Shown in pieces: positions 1 through 9,600 of a stretch of 21,987 nt of DNA. The notes below the pieces were generated by a model. It did not search any database. It worked only from the letters and a program-made list of their open reading frames with translations, and was not told the origin of the DNA. Position 1 is the first letter of the stretch; every line of letters begins with the position of its first letter. The translations under genes were made by a program, and so were the position numbers. The stretch covers positions 1-21,987 of the forward strand of contig JBIICM010000019.1 of NCBI GenBank assembly GCA_044238875.1, in the 5' to 3' direction. This DNA comes from JAIBAI01 sp044238875. GTDB taxonomy: Bacteria; Bacteroidota; Bacteroidia; M30B66.

Positions 1-1
1 C

Positions 2-112
2 GAGTTTGTGCTTGAGCGAAGTGCCCTGCAAAATGCAGGTATCTACTTTATTCAGTTCACCGACAACAATGGCAACATGATCCTTTCAAGAAGAATCAGC
101 ATCATTGACTGA
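2..112 (+). CDS. C-terminal end of a T9SS-secreted protein (partial)
   Basis: This open frame enters from the left edge and ends at TGA (110-112), leaving 36 residues. The visible sequence contains GIYFIQFTDNNGN followed by SRRISIID. This matches the end of a type A T9SS C-terminal sorting domain, where a GIYF beta-strand is followed by a charged strand carrying the final basic residues. The whole protein would be exported by Sec and then carried across the outer membrane by the type IX system. Nothing of the functional domain lies in the window. It converges on tnaA with a 40-nt gap in which I see no terminator hairpin. Confidence 0.7.
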   Translation, partial: EFVLERSALQNAGIYFIQFTDNNGNMILSRRISIID

Positions 113-152
113 TCAACGAATTTATTTTACCAATCGAAGGAGGTTTTTGTTT

Positions 153-1523
153 TCAGACAGGCTTCATTTTGGCCGTAAAATGCCTGAGTAACGGCGCCTC
201 CTCAGTTATCTGCAAACCTTTTATTTGCTGACGTTTTTTGAATACTTCAAGAATAACTTCTGCAACATAATCAATATGACTTTGGGTGTAAACCCTGCGT
301 GGAATGGCCAGTCTGACAAGTTCCATTTGAGCTGGGATAAGTTTTCCGGTTGTATCATATTTTCCAAACATCAGCGAACCTATTTCAACAGCCCTTATTC
401 CGCCTTCAAGGTATAAAGCCCCAACGAGGGCCTGGCCGGGATACTGATCAACCGGAATATGCGGCAGAAAGGCTCTGGCATCCATGTAAACTGCATGTCC
501 ACCCGAGGGTTGCATAACAGGCACCTGACCGGCCGAGAGTTTATTACTCAGATAAGCGGTGCTTGTAATGCGGTATTGAAGGTATGACTCGTCCATCACC
601 TCGCGCAAACCAATGGCGATTGCTTCAAGATCTCTGCCTGCAAGGCCGCCATAGGTAGGAAAGCCTTCTGTGATAACCAACAAATTACGGCAATGAACAG
701 CGAGTTCATCATCGTGCAGCGCCAGAAATCCACCTATGTTGGCGAATGCATCCTTTTTCGCACTCATGGTGCAGCCATCTGCATATGAGAACATCTCTCG
801 TGCAATTTCTTCAACCGATTTATCGGCGTAACCGTCTTCCCGTAATTTTATAAAATAGGCATTTTCAGCAAAACGGCAGGCATCAATAATCAAAGGAATA
901 GCATATTGTCTGCAAACTCCGCTCACCTCGCGGATGTTTGCCATGCTGACGGGTTGACCGCCGCCTGAATTATTGGTCACAGTGAGTACACAAAGTGAGA
1001 TAGCGTCCGCTCCTTTTTCATTGATAAATGCGCTCAAAGCCCCTACATCCATATTGCCTTTGAAAGGGGCCGGACGTGAAGGTATTTTTCCTTCTTCGCA
1101 GAGCAGATCAATGCCCTCGGCACCTGAAAATTCAATATTGGCGCGGGTAGTGTCAAACAAGGTATTGCTTACAAAATATTTGCCTTTACCACCTGTTATA
1201 CTGAACAGAATCTTTTCAGCCGCCCTGCCCTGATGAGTAGGAATTATATGGGGCATTCCGGTTATGTACCGCACTGTTTCTTCGAACTTAAAAAAGCTGC
1301 TACTGCCGGCATATGACTCATCACCGTGCATGATGCCTGCCCATTGGTCACTGCTCATCGCACTTGTTCCGCTGTCAGTAAGCAGGTCAATCAGTACATC
1401 CCTTGACTTAATAAAGAACGGGTTATAGTGTGCCGCTCCAAGGATGTTTTCCCTTTCATCCCTGCTGGTAAAGTAAATGGGTTCAACTGACTTGATGCGG
1501 AATGGTTCGATGATTGTTTTCAT
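153..1523 (-). CDS. tnaA: Tryptophanase (L-tryptophan indole-lyase)
   Basis: This is a 456-residue PLP-dependent beta-eliminating lyase that splits tryptophan to indole, pyruvate and ammonia in the cytosol. The fold-type I core is clear: LLTDSG (48-52), THQGR (96-100), SAKKD with the likely PLP lysine K256, and the RHFTAK C-terminus. Tyrosine phenol-lyase (TPL) is the close alternative, and the N-terminus (EPFRIKSVEP) and SYADGCTMS resemble it. The specificity positions are tryptophanase-like. D124 stands where TPL has Thr124, I381 replaces the phenol-binding Arg381, and H448 replaces Phe448. The longest frame begins at TTG (1553). The ATG at 1523 is preferred because family members begin just before EPFRI. 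The SulP gene ends 40 nt upstream on the same strand, and there is no room for a typical tnaC-type leader. Confidence 0.9.
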   Translation of the reverse strand: MKTIIEPFRIKSVEPIYFTSRDERENILGAAHYNPFFIKSRDVLIDLLTDSGTSAMSSDQWAGIMHGDESYAGSSSFFKFEETVRYITGMPHIIPTHQGRAAEKILFSITGGKGKYFVSNTLFDTTRANIEFSGAEGIDLLCEEGKIPSRPAPFKGNMDVGALSAFINEKGADAISLCVLTVTNNSGGGQPVSMANIREVSGVCRQYAIPLIIDACRFAENAYFIKLREDGYADKSVEEIAREMFSYADGCTMSAKKDAFANIGGFLALHDDELAVHCRNLLVITEGFPTYGGLAGRDLEAIAIGLREVMDESYLQYRITSTAYLSNKLSAGQVPVMQPSGGHAVYMDARAFLPHIPVDQYPGQALVGALYLEGGIRAVEIGSLMFGKYDTTGKLIPAQMELVRLAIPRRVYTQSHIDYVAEVILEVFKKRQQIKGLQITEEAPLLRHFTAKMKPV

Positions 1524-1563
1524 AAAGTTTGTTTCAGGGAAATCAGGATGCAAATATGCGGAT

Positions 1564-3222
1564 TTAAGCGTCTGAACGCTTCATTCGTGTTGCCGCCCGG
1601 TGTGCTGAAAAAAGCCTATGTCCCTCCAGCCCTCTTATTTCACATGTTCCTCCAGCTGAAATGTAATCAGCGCGGATTTCCAGAAGACTTTCCATCACAA
1701 GGCTGTCAACCAGATTGGTACCTGAAAGGTCAACAATAATAGTTTTTCCTGCCGGGACTTCCAGTAATTTCTTCCGTAGCAAATAATAATTGCTGAATAC
1801 GGCAGCCTTTTCTGCCGCAAACAGCCAGGTTTCATTAATTCTATCTTCCTCCACCCTTAACTTTATCCTGAATAAATTGATGAAATTGACCCCACAAAAA
1901 AGATTGATTAAAAAGCTGACAACAACCCCTGCCAGCATACCCAAAAGCATATCGGTGAAAAGCGTAACAATAATGGTCGAAAGAAAAATAAGCAATTGCT
2001 CTTTCCCGAGCCGGAAGGTTTTAATGAAAACCCCGGGGGCAGCAAGTCTGAAACCGATTACCATGAGCATTGCGGCCAGAGCAGCGAGCGGTATATGGTG
2101 GATAAATTTGCTGAGCAGTGACACAAAGAGCAGCAGAAAAAAACCATGAAAGAAATTCGACCAGCGGGTAACTGCGCCGTTGCTGATATTGGCCGAGCTT
2201 CTTACCACCTCTGCAATCAGCGGGAGACCGCCAATGGATGAAGAAATTATATTTCCGGCACCCTTTGATAGCAATTCGCGGTTGAAGTCTGATTTGCGCT
2301 TAAAAGGATCGAGTCGGTCAACAGCGGCTGTGGTCAGCAGCGACTCAAGGCTGGCCACCATGGCAATAGTAATGACCATTTCTAGTCCGAATCCTGAAAG
2401 TAAATGATCGAAACGGGGGAAAACAAAACTTTCTGAAAGGTTTGCCGGTAAACGCACAAGGTAATCAGATGCGACAGGATATATCCGTCCGTTCAAAGCC
2501 CGATAGGCCGTAATTTGTTCAAGACCAAAATAATCACTCATGGCGATGGCTGCCAATATCACCAGTAAAGGTACGGGAAGCCGCTTCGCTAAAGGGTTTT
2601 TAAAAGCGGGCAACAACGCCATGATCAGTAGGCAGAGCGCTGCAATCAACACAATTTTTGGGTTACAACTGCTGATACTGGCCGGTATCTGCTGAATTGC
2701 TGAAATCATGTCAGCGGCCTGTGGTTGAACACCCAGCGCAATGTGTAATTGCCTTACAAAGATCATTATGCCGATGGATGCCAATACACCATTCACAACC
2801 GATGAAGGAAAAAAAATACTGAGAATTCCGGCCCTCAGGTAAGCAAATAAAAGCTGCAACACTCCGCAGGCCACCCCTACTCCTAGGGTGCACCGATAGG
2901 CGAAAAGATCAATATCCGCAGGGGGCATGCCGGGTGGCGCCATCTGCCTGAAGCCCTCAACAGATGAAAGCACTATTACTGCAAGTCCGGCGGCGGGGCC
3001 ATTGATTGAAAGATGCGACCCGCTGAAAAACGACAAAAGTATGCCACCAATAATTCCGGAAATGATTCCGGCCATAAGCGGCACTCCTGAAGCAAGCGCA
3101 ATGCCCAAACAAAGCGGCATTGCGATCAGTGAAATCACAAAGCCCGATGCCAGATCTCGCTTCCAATAGGCTTTTAAGCCTTTTAGCCCGTCAGGCGGTT
3201 TCTCATTTGATTGAACCCTCAT
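1564..3222 (-). CDS. SulP-family anion transporter with C-terminal STAS domain
   Basis: This 552-residue inner-membrane transporter belongs to the SLC26/SulP family, whose members carry sulfate, bicarbonate or other small anions. About ten or more hydrophobic segments fill residues 25-430. The first starts after KAYWKRDLASGFV, and the family signature NGPAAGL follows at about residue 74. A cytosolic STAS domain covers roughly 485-545. Its beta-strand/loop signature is VDLSGTNLVDS, with D498 near the usual phosphorylation or nucleotide-binding loop. Length is normal and the ATG at 3222 fits the family N-terminus. It lies 74 nt after mfd and 40 nt before tnaA, so it may share a transcript with either. 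No carbonic anhydrase or sulfate-assimilation gene is adjacent, so the substrate cannot be read from context. Confidence 0.9.
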   Translation of the reverse strand: MRVQSNEKPPDGLKGLKAYWKRDLASGFVISLIAMPLCLGIALASGVPLMAGIISGIIGGILLSFFSGSHLSINGPAAGLAVIVLSSVEGFRQMAPPGMPPADIDLFAYRCTLGVGVACGVLQLLFAYLRAGILSIFFPSSVVNGVLASIGIMIFVRQLHIALGVQPQAADMISAIQQIPASISSCNPKIVLIAALCLLIMALLPAFKNPLAKRLPVPLLVILAAIAMSDYFGLEQITAYRALNGRIYPVASDYLVRLPANLSESFVFPRFDHLLSGFGLEMVITIAMVASLESLLTTAAVDRLDPFKRKSDFNRELLSKGAGNIISSSIGGLPLIAEVVRSSANISNGAVTRWSNFFHGFFLLLFVSLLSKFIHHIPLAALAAMLMVIGFRLAAPGVFIKTFRLGKEQLLIFLSTIIVTLFTDMLLGMLAGVVVSFLINLFCGVNFINLFRIKLRVEEDRINETWLFAAEKAAVFSNYYLLRKKLLEVPAGKTIIVDLSGTNLVDSLVMESLLEIRADYISAGGTCEIRGLEGHRLFSAHRAATRMKRSDA

Positions 3223-3296
3223 CTTTTTAAGTGCAGAAAAATAAACTGAAAAGACAAAGGCCCGGGCAAAAGATCAGATGCAGGTAAATAGCGCTC

Positions 3297-6200
3297 TTAG
3301 TGGACGGCAATCTCATGTTTTATTTTATTGAGAAAATCGAGCGCGCCGTTGATATCTTTCACGCTATCCCTGACCAGCGAAAGCTTGTTATTACGCTCTT
3401 TCATGCGCATTGTTTGACTATTTCTGGCTATGTACTGCATCAGCGATTGAAACCTCTCTGATTGGTAATAGGCACTTTCCTGACTGGCGATGAAATAGGC
3501 AACCAGCGTTCGCTGCTTCAGTACAATCTTTTCAAAGCCAAGTTCTCTGGCTACAGTTCTGAGCCTCACCGCATTGATCAGCTCCATGGTTTGTTTGGGG
3601 ATTTCACCAAAACGATCCCTTAGTTTTACGGCAAATTCATAAAGGTCTTCTTCCTTTTCAAGATCATCAAGCTCCTTATACAACAGGAGCCGCTCTGCAA
3701 TATTGCTTACATAACTATCAGGAATAAGAATTTCAAGATCGGTATCGATCTGGCAATCTACTGCCCAGGTTTTTTTCTTCTGCTCAAGCTCTTCGCTGAA
3801 TACGCCGCTGAACTCCTTTTCCTTCAGTTCTGCAATGGCCTCATCGAGAATCTTGTTATACATTTCAAATCCGATCTCGGTTATAAATCCGCTCTGTTCA
3901 CCGCCCAGCACATCGCCCGCACCCCTAATATCAAGATCGCGAAGGGCAATATTGAAGCCACTGCCCAGCTCTGCAAAGTCTTCTATGGCCTTGAGGCGTT
4001 TACGGGCTTCTCCGGTAAGGAGTGAAACAGGCGTGGTAAGCAAATAACAAAACGCTTTTTTATTGCTGCGCCCAACCCTGCCCCGCATCTGATGAAGATC
4101 GCTGAGGCCAAACAAATGCGCGTTGTTAATGATGATAGTATTTGCATTGGGGATATCAAGACCTGACTCAATAATGGTAGTAGCAACCAGCACATCAAAG
4201 CCACCCTCAATAAAGCGGAGCATCACATTTTCGAGGTCTTCTCCATCCATCTGGCCATGTCCGACCCCAACTGAAACACCCGGACATAACCGACGAATCA
4301 TATCAGCGACTTCAGTAATATTCTGAACGCGGTTATGAACAAAGAATACCTGCCCGCCTCTTTGCACTTCAAATGAAACGGCATCCCTGATGATATCCTC
4401 GCTGAAAGTATGTAATTCAGTTTGCACCGGATAACGGTTGGGGGGCGGGGTTCTGATAATACTCAGGTCGCGGGCGCCCATCATGCTAAAATGCAGTGTT
4501 CGCGGTATGGGGGTTGCCGTAAGGGTAAGTGTATCTACATTGATTTTAATGTTTTTCAGTTTCTCCTTTGCGGCCACCCCAAACTTTTGCTCTTCATCAA
4601 TAATCATCAGTCCAAGATCTCTGAACTTAACATCTTTACTGAGCAAGCGATGGGTGCCGATCACGATGTCAACTTTGCCCTCTTCCAGATTTTTTAATGT
4701 TTCTTTTTGTTCTTTCTGACCTTTAAAGCGGTTAAGGTAATCAACCCTGCAGGGCAAATCGCGCAAACGCTCACTGAATGTTTTGTAATGCTGCAGTGCA
4801 AGAATGGTGGTTGGTACAAGTACCGCCACCTGTTTACTGTCGTTTACAGCCTTAAAGGCAGCCCTGATGGCCACTTCTGTTTTTCCGAAGCCAACATCCC
4901 CGCATATCAGCCGATCCATCGGTGCTTCGCTCTCCATGTCGCGTTTCACATCGCGTGTTGCTTTGATCTGGTCAGGCGTGTCTTCATAAATAAATGAAGC
5001 TTCCAGCTCATTCTGGAGATAGGTATCTGGCAGAAAAGCATGTCCCTTTTTGGCCTTGCGCTGTGCATACAACTTTATCAGGTCACGCGCAATGTCTTTG
5101 ACCTTTGATTTTGTTTTCTGTTTCAGTGCGTTCCAGGCTCCGCTACCCAACTTGTTCAGCTTGGGTTCAGCACCCTCTTTACCCGAAAACTTTGAAATAC
5201 GGTGCAGTGAATGAATGCTTACATAAAGAATGTCGTTGTCCTTATAAACCAACCGGATAGCTTCCTGCTCCTTGCCGTTTACATCAATTTTTTCAAGGCC
5301 TGCATATTTACCAACGCCATGATCAACGTGTGTAACGTAATCTCCTGGCTGCAGGCCACCGAGTTCTTTAAGGGTAATGGCCTCCTTGCGATCAAATCCG
5401 TCTTTAAAGCGATACCGGTGATATCGGTCGAAAAGCTGATGATCTGTATAAAAAACCAGTTTCAGGGTCTCATCCATGAAACCCTGATGCAGTGCATGGT
5501 AAACCGGAGTAAACTGAATCTCACTGGCAACATCCTCAAAAATTGCATAGATCCGCTCAATCTGCCGCTTGTTGTCGGAGCAGATATAAACTGCATTGCC
5601 CTTTTTCTGAAGTTCTTTAATATGCGCAGTTATCAGATTGAAATTTTTATTGAATGAGGGCTGGGGAAAACTTTGAAATCGGATGGTGGCTGCGCTCTGA
5701 AAAATTGAAGGTTGTCCTGTTTGGATAAGACTAAAACGGCTGAGCAGACTTTTTATCTGCGCCGGCTCCGTAAATACTTCAGTATACTCAGTGGCATCAG
5801 CATCTTCGTTCTGAAAATCATGGCTTATTTTCTCCCATTCCTGTTGTAATTGATCCATCACAAGGCCGGGATCCCTGATCCAGACCAGGGTGTTTTCAGG
5901 GATAAAACTGAGAAAATCTTCCCGTTCTTCCATGAGAATCCGGCCCTGTACATCCGGTATAATCTGAAGAAATTCCAATTGCTTTTCAGATATCTGCGTA
6001 ACAGCATTGAACCGTCGTAACGATTCTGCTTCATCGCCAAAAAATTCAATTCTGAAAGGATGATCGTCAGAAAAAGAAAAGAGATCAACAATACCGCCCC
6101 TGATGGCATACTGGCCGGGCTCATTCACAAAATCAACACGTTCAAAGCCGTATTCCTGCAAAAGTTCATTCAGAAACTGAATACTCAGGCGGTCTCCTTT

Positions 6201-6635
6201 TTTAACAGTAAAAGTATTACTACTGAGATTTTTCCGGGTGATTACCTTTTCGATCAAACCGGATGCAGTGGTAACAACCACGGGTAAATTTATTGCGCCC
6301 TGCAATCTGCTGAGCACCTCAGCACGTAATAATTTTCCGTTCGGATCTGCATCTGACACTGCATATCGTTTCTTGAATGAAGAAGGAAAAAAGCAGGCAT
6401 TTTCATCACCGAGCAGGTTTTCAAGATCGTTGAGCGTATAAATAGCCTCTTCACGGTCGGGAAGTATAACGAGGATACTCCTGTTGAGTTCCTGGCGCAA
6501 TGCGGCAATTACAAAAGCACTGATTGACCCGGACAAACCCTGACAATTCAGCATAGTATTGCCGGATGCGGTGAGATGCGCACAGAGTGCTCTTACATGC
6601 TCATGCTTGCGATATGCATCAAGGATTTCAGTCAA
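3297..6635 (-). CDS. mfd: Transcription-repair coupling factor Mfd
   Basis: Mfd removes RNA polymerase stalled at DNA lesions and recruits UvrA for nucleotide excision repair. The 1112 residues are normal for the family. An N-terminal UvrB-like module comes first. A CarD-like RNA-polymerase interaction domain follows at about 420-485 (LQPGDYVTHVDHGVGKYAG). The RecG-like translocase has Walker A GFGKT at about 582-586, the DEEQ box at 680-683, TATPIPRTL, and motif VI QMRGRVGRS. A C-terminal TRCF domain closes the protein. The start is TTG at 6635. The frame is closed by TAA 15 nt upstream with no ATG between, and AAGGAG lies 7 nt before the TTG. The upstream secreted-protein gene ends 15 nt away, so co-transcription and possibly translational coupling are likely. 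Confidence 0.97.
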   Translation of the reverse strand: MTEILDAYRKHEHVRALCAHLTASGNTMLNCQGLSGSISAFVIAALRQELNRSILVILPDREEAIYTLNDLENLLGDENACFFPSSFKKRYAVSDADPNGKLLRAEVLSRLQGAINLPVVVTTASGLIEKVITRKNLSSNTFTVKKGDRLSIQFLNELLQEYGFERVDFVNEPGQYAIRGGIVDLFSFSDDHPFRIEFFGDEAESLRRFNAVTQISEKQLEFLQIIPDVQGRILMEEREDFLSFIPENTLVWIRDPGLVMDQLQQEWEKISHDFQNEDADATEYTEVFTEPAQIKSLLSRFSLIQTGQPSIFQSAATIRFQSFPQPSFNKNFNLITAHIKELQKKGNAVYICSDNKRQIERIYAIFEDVASEIQFTPVYHALHQGFMDETLKLVFYTDHQLFDRYHRYRFKDGFDRKEAITLKELGGLQPGDYVTHVDHGVGKYAGLEKIDVNGKEQEAIRLVYKDNDILYVSIHSLHRISKFSGKEGAEPKLNKLGSGAWNALKQKTKSKVKDIARDLIKLYAQRKAKKGHAFLPDTYLQNELEASFIYEDTPDQIKATRDVKRDMESEAPMDRLICGDVGFGKTEVAIRAAFKAVNDSKQVAVLVPTTILALQHYKTFSERLRDLPCRVDYLNRFKGQKEQKETLKNLEEGKVDIVIGTHRLLSKDVKFRDLGLMIIDEEQKFGVAAKEKLKNIKINVDTLTLTATPIPRTLHFSMMGARDLSIIRTPPPNRYPVQTELHTFSEDIIRDAVSFEVQRGGQVFFVHNRVQNITEVADMIRRLCPGVSVGVGHGQMDGEDLENVMLRFIEGGFDVLVATTIIESGLDIPNANTIIINNAHLFGLSDLHQMRGRVGRSNKKAFCYLLTTPVSLLTGEARKRLKAIEDFAELGSGFNIALRDLDIRGAGDVLGGEQSGFITEIGFEMYNKILDEAIAELKEKEFSGVFSEELEQKKKTWAVDCQIDTDLEILIPDSYVSNIAERLLLYKELDDLEKEEDLYEFAVKLRDRFGEIPKQTMELINAVRLRTVARELGFEKIVLKQRTLVAYFIASQESAYYQSERFQSLMQYIARNSQTMRMKERNNKLSLVRDSVKDINGALDFLNKIKHEIAVH

Positions 6636-6642
6636 GTAAGTA

Positions 6643-6648
6643 CTCCTT
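6643..6648 (-). promoter_or_regulatory. Shine-Dalgarno sequence of mfd
   Basis: On the minus strand this reads AAGGAG, followed by a 7-nt spacer (TACTTAC) and the TTG start of mfd. It fixes the start choice because no ATG or GTG lies between the upstream in-frame TAA (6651-6653) and the TTG. Strong Shine-Dalgarno sites are uncommon in Bacteroidota, and most other starts in this window lack one. Confidence 0.75.
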
Positions 6649-6650
6649 CT

Positions 6651-9600
6651 TTAAAGCTTAATCAGTTTGTATGGTTTAGGATGCTGATTAAAAACAATAA
6701 AGTAGATTCCGGATTTCAGGTCGACTGAAGCGATTGAAGTTGACTTACCGGTTAATCTGCCAGAAAGAATCAAACTCCCTGTACTGCTGAAAATCTGGTA
6801 TGTATCTGTTACAGCGTGTTCTGAAGCGGTTATAGTAAATGTTTCATGCACAGGATTCGGAGAAACATCAAAGAGATTTGCTGTTTTATCATCAAGACTA
6901 ACCGTAGAAATCAATACACAACTACTGGTATCAATACATCCTGACTGATTAACGATCACGGCATAGCTTCCATTTGCTATGATTTGTAAGGCGCTATCGA
7001 TTTCTCCTTCAATGATTGCAAAGTTATCATTGCAGTTTACCCATTGAAAAGTGGCTGCCTGAGCGGCTGAAACAATGGCATTACCATCAAAGGTTATTCC
7101 GGTATCCACTGTTAGTATGGTAATCCCGATGGTTGCTTCTGATGCACACTGGCCCTGCTGAGGTGTGAATGTATAGTTTGCACTAACGGTGTCATTTGGC
7201 GCAGGTTGCCATGAACCGGTGATATTGTTGAGAGAAGTTGAAGGCAGCGTAAGACCTGTGCCCCTGCATACCGGAGCGTTCAAACTGAACTGTGGGGTTA
7301 CTTTATCTTCAATGATAACCGTTACCGCAGCCTTGTCGGCGCAGACATTTTCGGCAGGGGTAAAAGTGTAGGTGGTGGATTCTGAAACGTTGATTTCAGG
7401 AGTCCAGGAGCCTTTAATGCCATTTCCGGATTCTGATGGCAGGCTGAATTCAGTGCCTTCGCAGAACGGACCGGGGGTGGTAAAGGAAGGAACAATAGCA
7501 TCTTCTACACTCAGGGTAATGGTGTCAGAAGCTACGGAGGCTGGATTGGCGCAGGGATCGCTGCTAATCATTACGCAGCTAATTTTATCTCCCTCAGAAG
7601 GGTTTTCCAGAATAAACGAACTGCTATTGGTGCCAACTGTTTGGCCATTCTTTTTCCATTGAAAGTCAGGAAACGGCCCGCCATTGACGTTAGAAGCGCT
7701 GAATGTGACTGCCGTTTTTTCGCAAACGCTTGAATCATCCGCTGTTATTTCAACAGTGGCAATACAAGGCTGAATAGCTCCAAAAACACAAAGATTGAAT
7801 GATAACTGACTTAGGGTTGGGTTTGCATTGAATACACGAAGCAGGTAAGTTTCACCCGGAATAAAAATTTTACCTTTAAATAGTTCCACAGCTCCTGAAC
7901 CATTGTTGTTTACGCAGACTGCAGAATTTCCCTGACAACCTCCGCTAAAGATTTCAAAACCGTGATTCAGGCCTGTTATAGCTGAAAGGTTCACATTCAT
8001 GGTACTGTCGCTGGCTTTGAAACTGAACCAAACATCCTGACCTGCATTAGCTGCACAAAGTGGAGCGGATCTTTCAACGGAGGATCCTCTGAAGCCAGCA
8101 GAAACATTTGTACAAACAGCCTGCGGAACAATAATTCGGGCTTGTTCACACAGGTCATTTAGTGGTGGAGTGAGCTGCTGAACGCAAATGGAGAATGCAT
8201 CATTATTAAGGACAGTTGAAGCATTGAACACCCTCACAAAATAAGTTTTACCCGGAATGAATATTTTATTGAGATAAGTTTCAGCAACTCCGGATGTATT
8301 ATCATTCACGCAGGCCAGCAGCGCTCCTGCACATGAGTCTGAAAAAATTTCAAAACCATGATTCAAATTCCTTAAGGCAGAAAGCGTAATACTCATTTGT
8401 TTCTGGGTTGCAGTAAAGCGAAACCAGATATCCTGTGAGGCACTGTTGGCACATGAAGGCCGTGGATTTTGTATGTTTGATCCGGCAAATCTGATAGATA
8501 TATTCTGACAGGCCTCATTTGGAAATATTTCTGTGGCACCTGAACAATTTTCGTTGGCAGGTGAAGGGTAATATTGCACGCAGATATTGACTGATCCGGT
8601 AAAGTAGGCCGGATTTACATTAAATACCCTTATATAATAAGTAGCACCTTCGATGAAATTGCTACTGATATAGAACTCACCAATCCCTGAGGAATTATCA
8701 TTTGTGCAGGAAATCAATTCGCCCGAACAATTTTCACGATAAATCTCAAAACCGTGATTTAATCCAATAGATGATGCGAGGGCAATACTCATGGTTTTAT
8801 CATTCGCAGTGAATTTGAACCAAATATCCTGTGAAGCTTGTCCTGCGCAGGATGGTAAAGGAACGTCAAGGTCTGAGCCGCTAAGGCTGTTTGATGTATT
8901 CAGGCATGCTACACCCGGAGTCAGGGTTGTTGCTGTGTTACAGGCATCATTCAATGGAGCAGGATAAGATCGCACACAAATTTCAAATGATGCAGTTGAT
9001 ACACCTGCGCCTGCATTGAAAACCCTGATATAATATTGTTCTCCAATTACGAAATTGTTTCCAATCAGAAATTCAGAGTTCCCAGAGGCGCCGCTATTTA
9101 CGCAGTTAACAACCTCGCCGCTGCAAGATCCACGCACAAGTTCAAAGCCATGGTTCAGTCCGCTACTGGCACCCAAGCTGATGCTCATAGTTGAATCGGT
9201 AGCGGTAAATTTATACCAAATATCCTGAAGGGCATTGACAAAGCAGTTTGGTTTGGGATTGAACATCCCTGAGCCGGCGAAACTGCCTAAAACCTGTTGA
9301 CAGGTTAAACCTGCATTTATTCCTATTGCATTTTCACAGGAATCATTGGTTGGTGAAGAAAATTGTTGGAGGCAAATCGAAAAGCCAAGAGAAACCGCGA
9401 GGCTGTTTGCATTGAAAACCCTTATGTAATAGGTAACCCCGACTGTAAAGTTGTTGCCAAGAAATGATTCAGTATTGCCAAATCCGGCATTGTTTACACA
9501 AATTACAGTTTCACCTGAACAGTCGCCTGAAATAACCTCGAAGCCATGATTTAAGCCACCTACCGCTTTTAAGGATATTCCCATCGTTTTTTCAGTGGCC

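Noticed and set aside
153..1523. Tyrosine phenol-lyase as the identity of this gene.
   Set aside because: The phenol-binding arginine (position 381) is isoleucine, and positions 124 and 448 carry the tryptophanase residues Asp and His.
1524..1553. Ten-codon N-terminal extension of tnaA (TTG start at 1553).
   Set aside because: The ATG at 1523 gives the usual family N-terminus just before EPFRI. The extension has no Shine-Dalgarno site and begins at a rare codon.
3223..3296. Possible Bacteroidota promoter (TTTG / TATTTTTC) for the SulP gene.
   Set aside because: The spacing is about 23 nt instead of the expected 19-21 and the -7 box is imperfect. In AT-rich sequence this is too weak to list.
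4422..5657. Several plus-strand frames of 90-148 codons inside mfd.
   Set aside because: They overlap each other and the well-supported mfd frame, and their translations show no domain-like composition.
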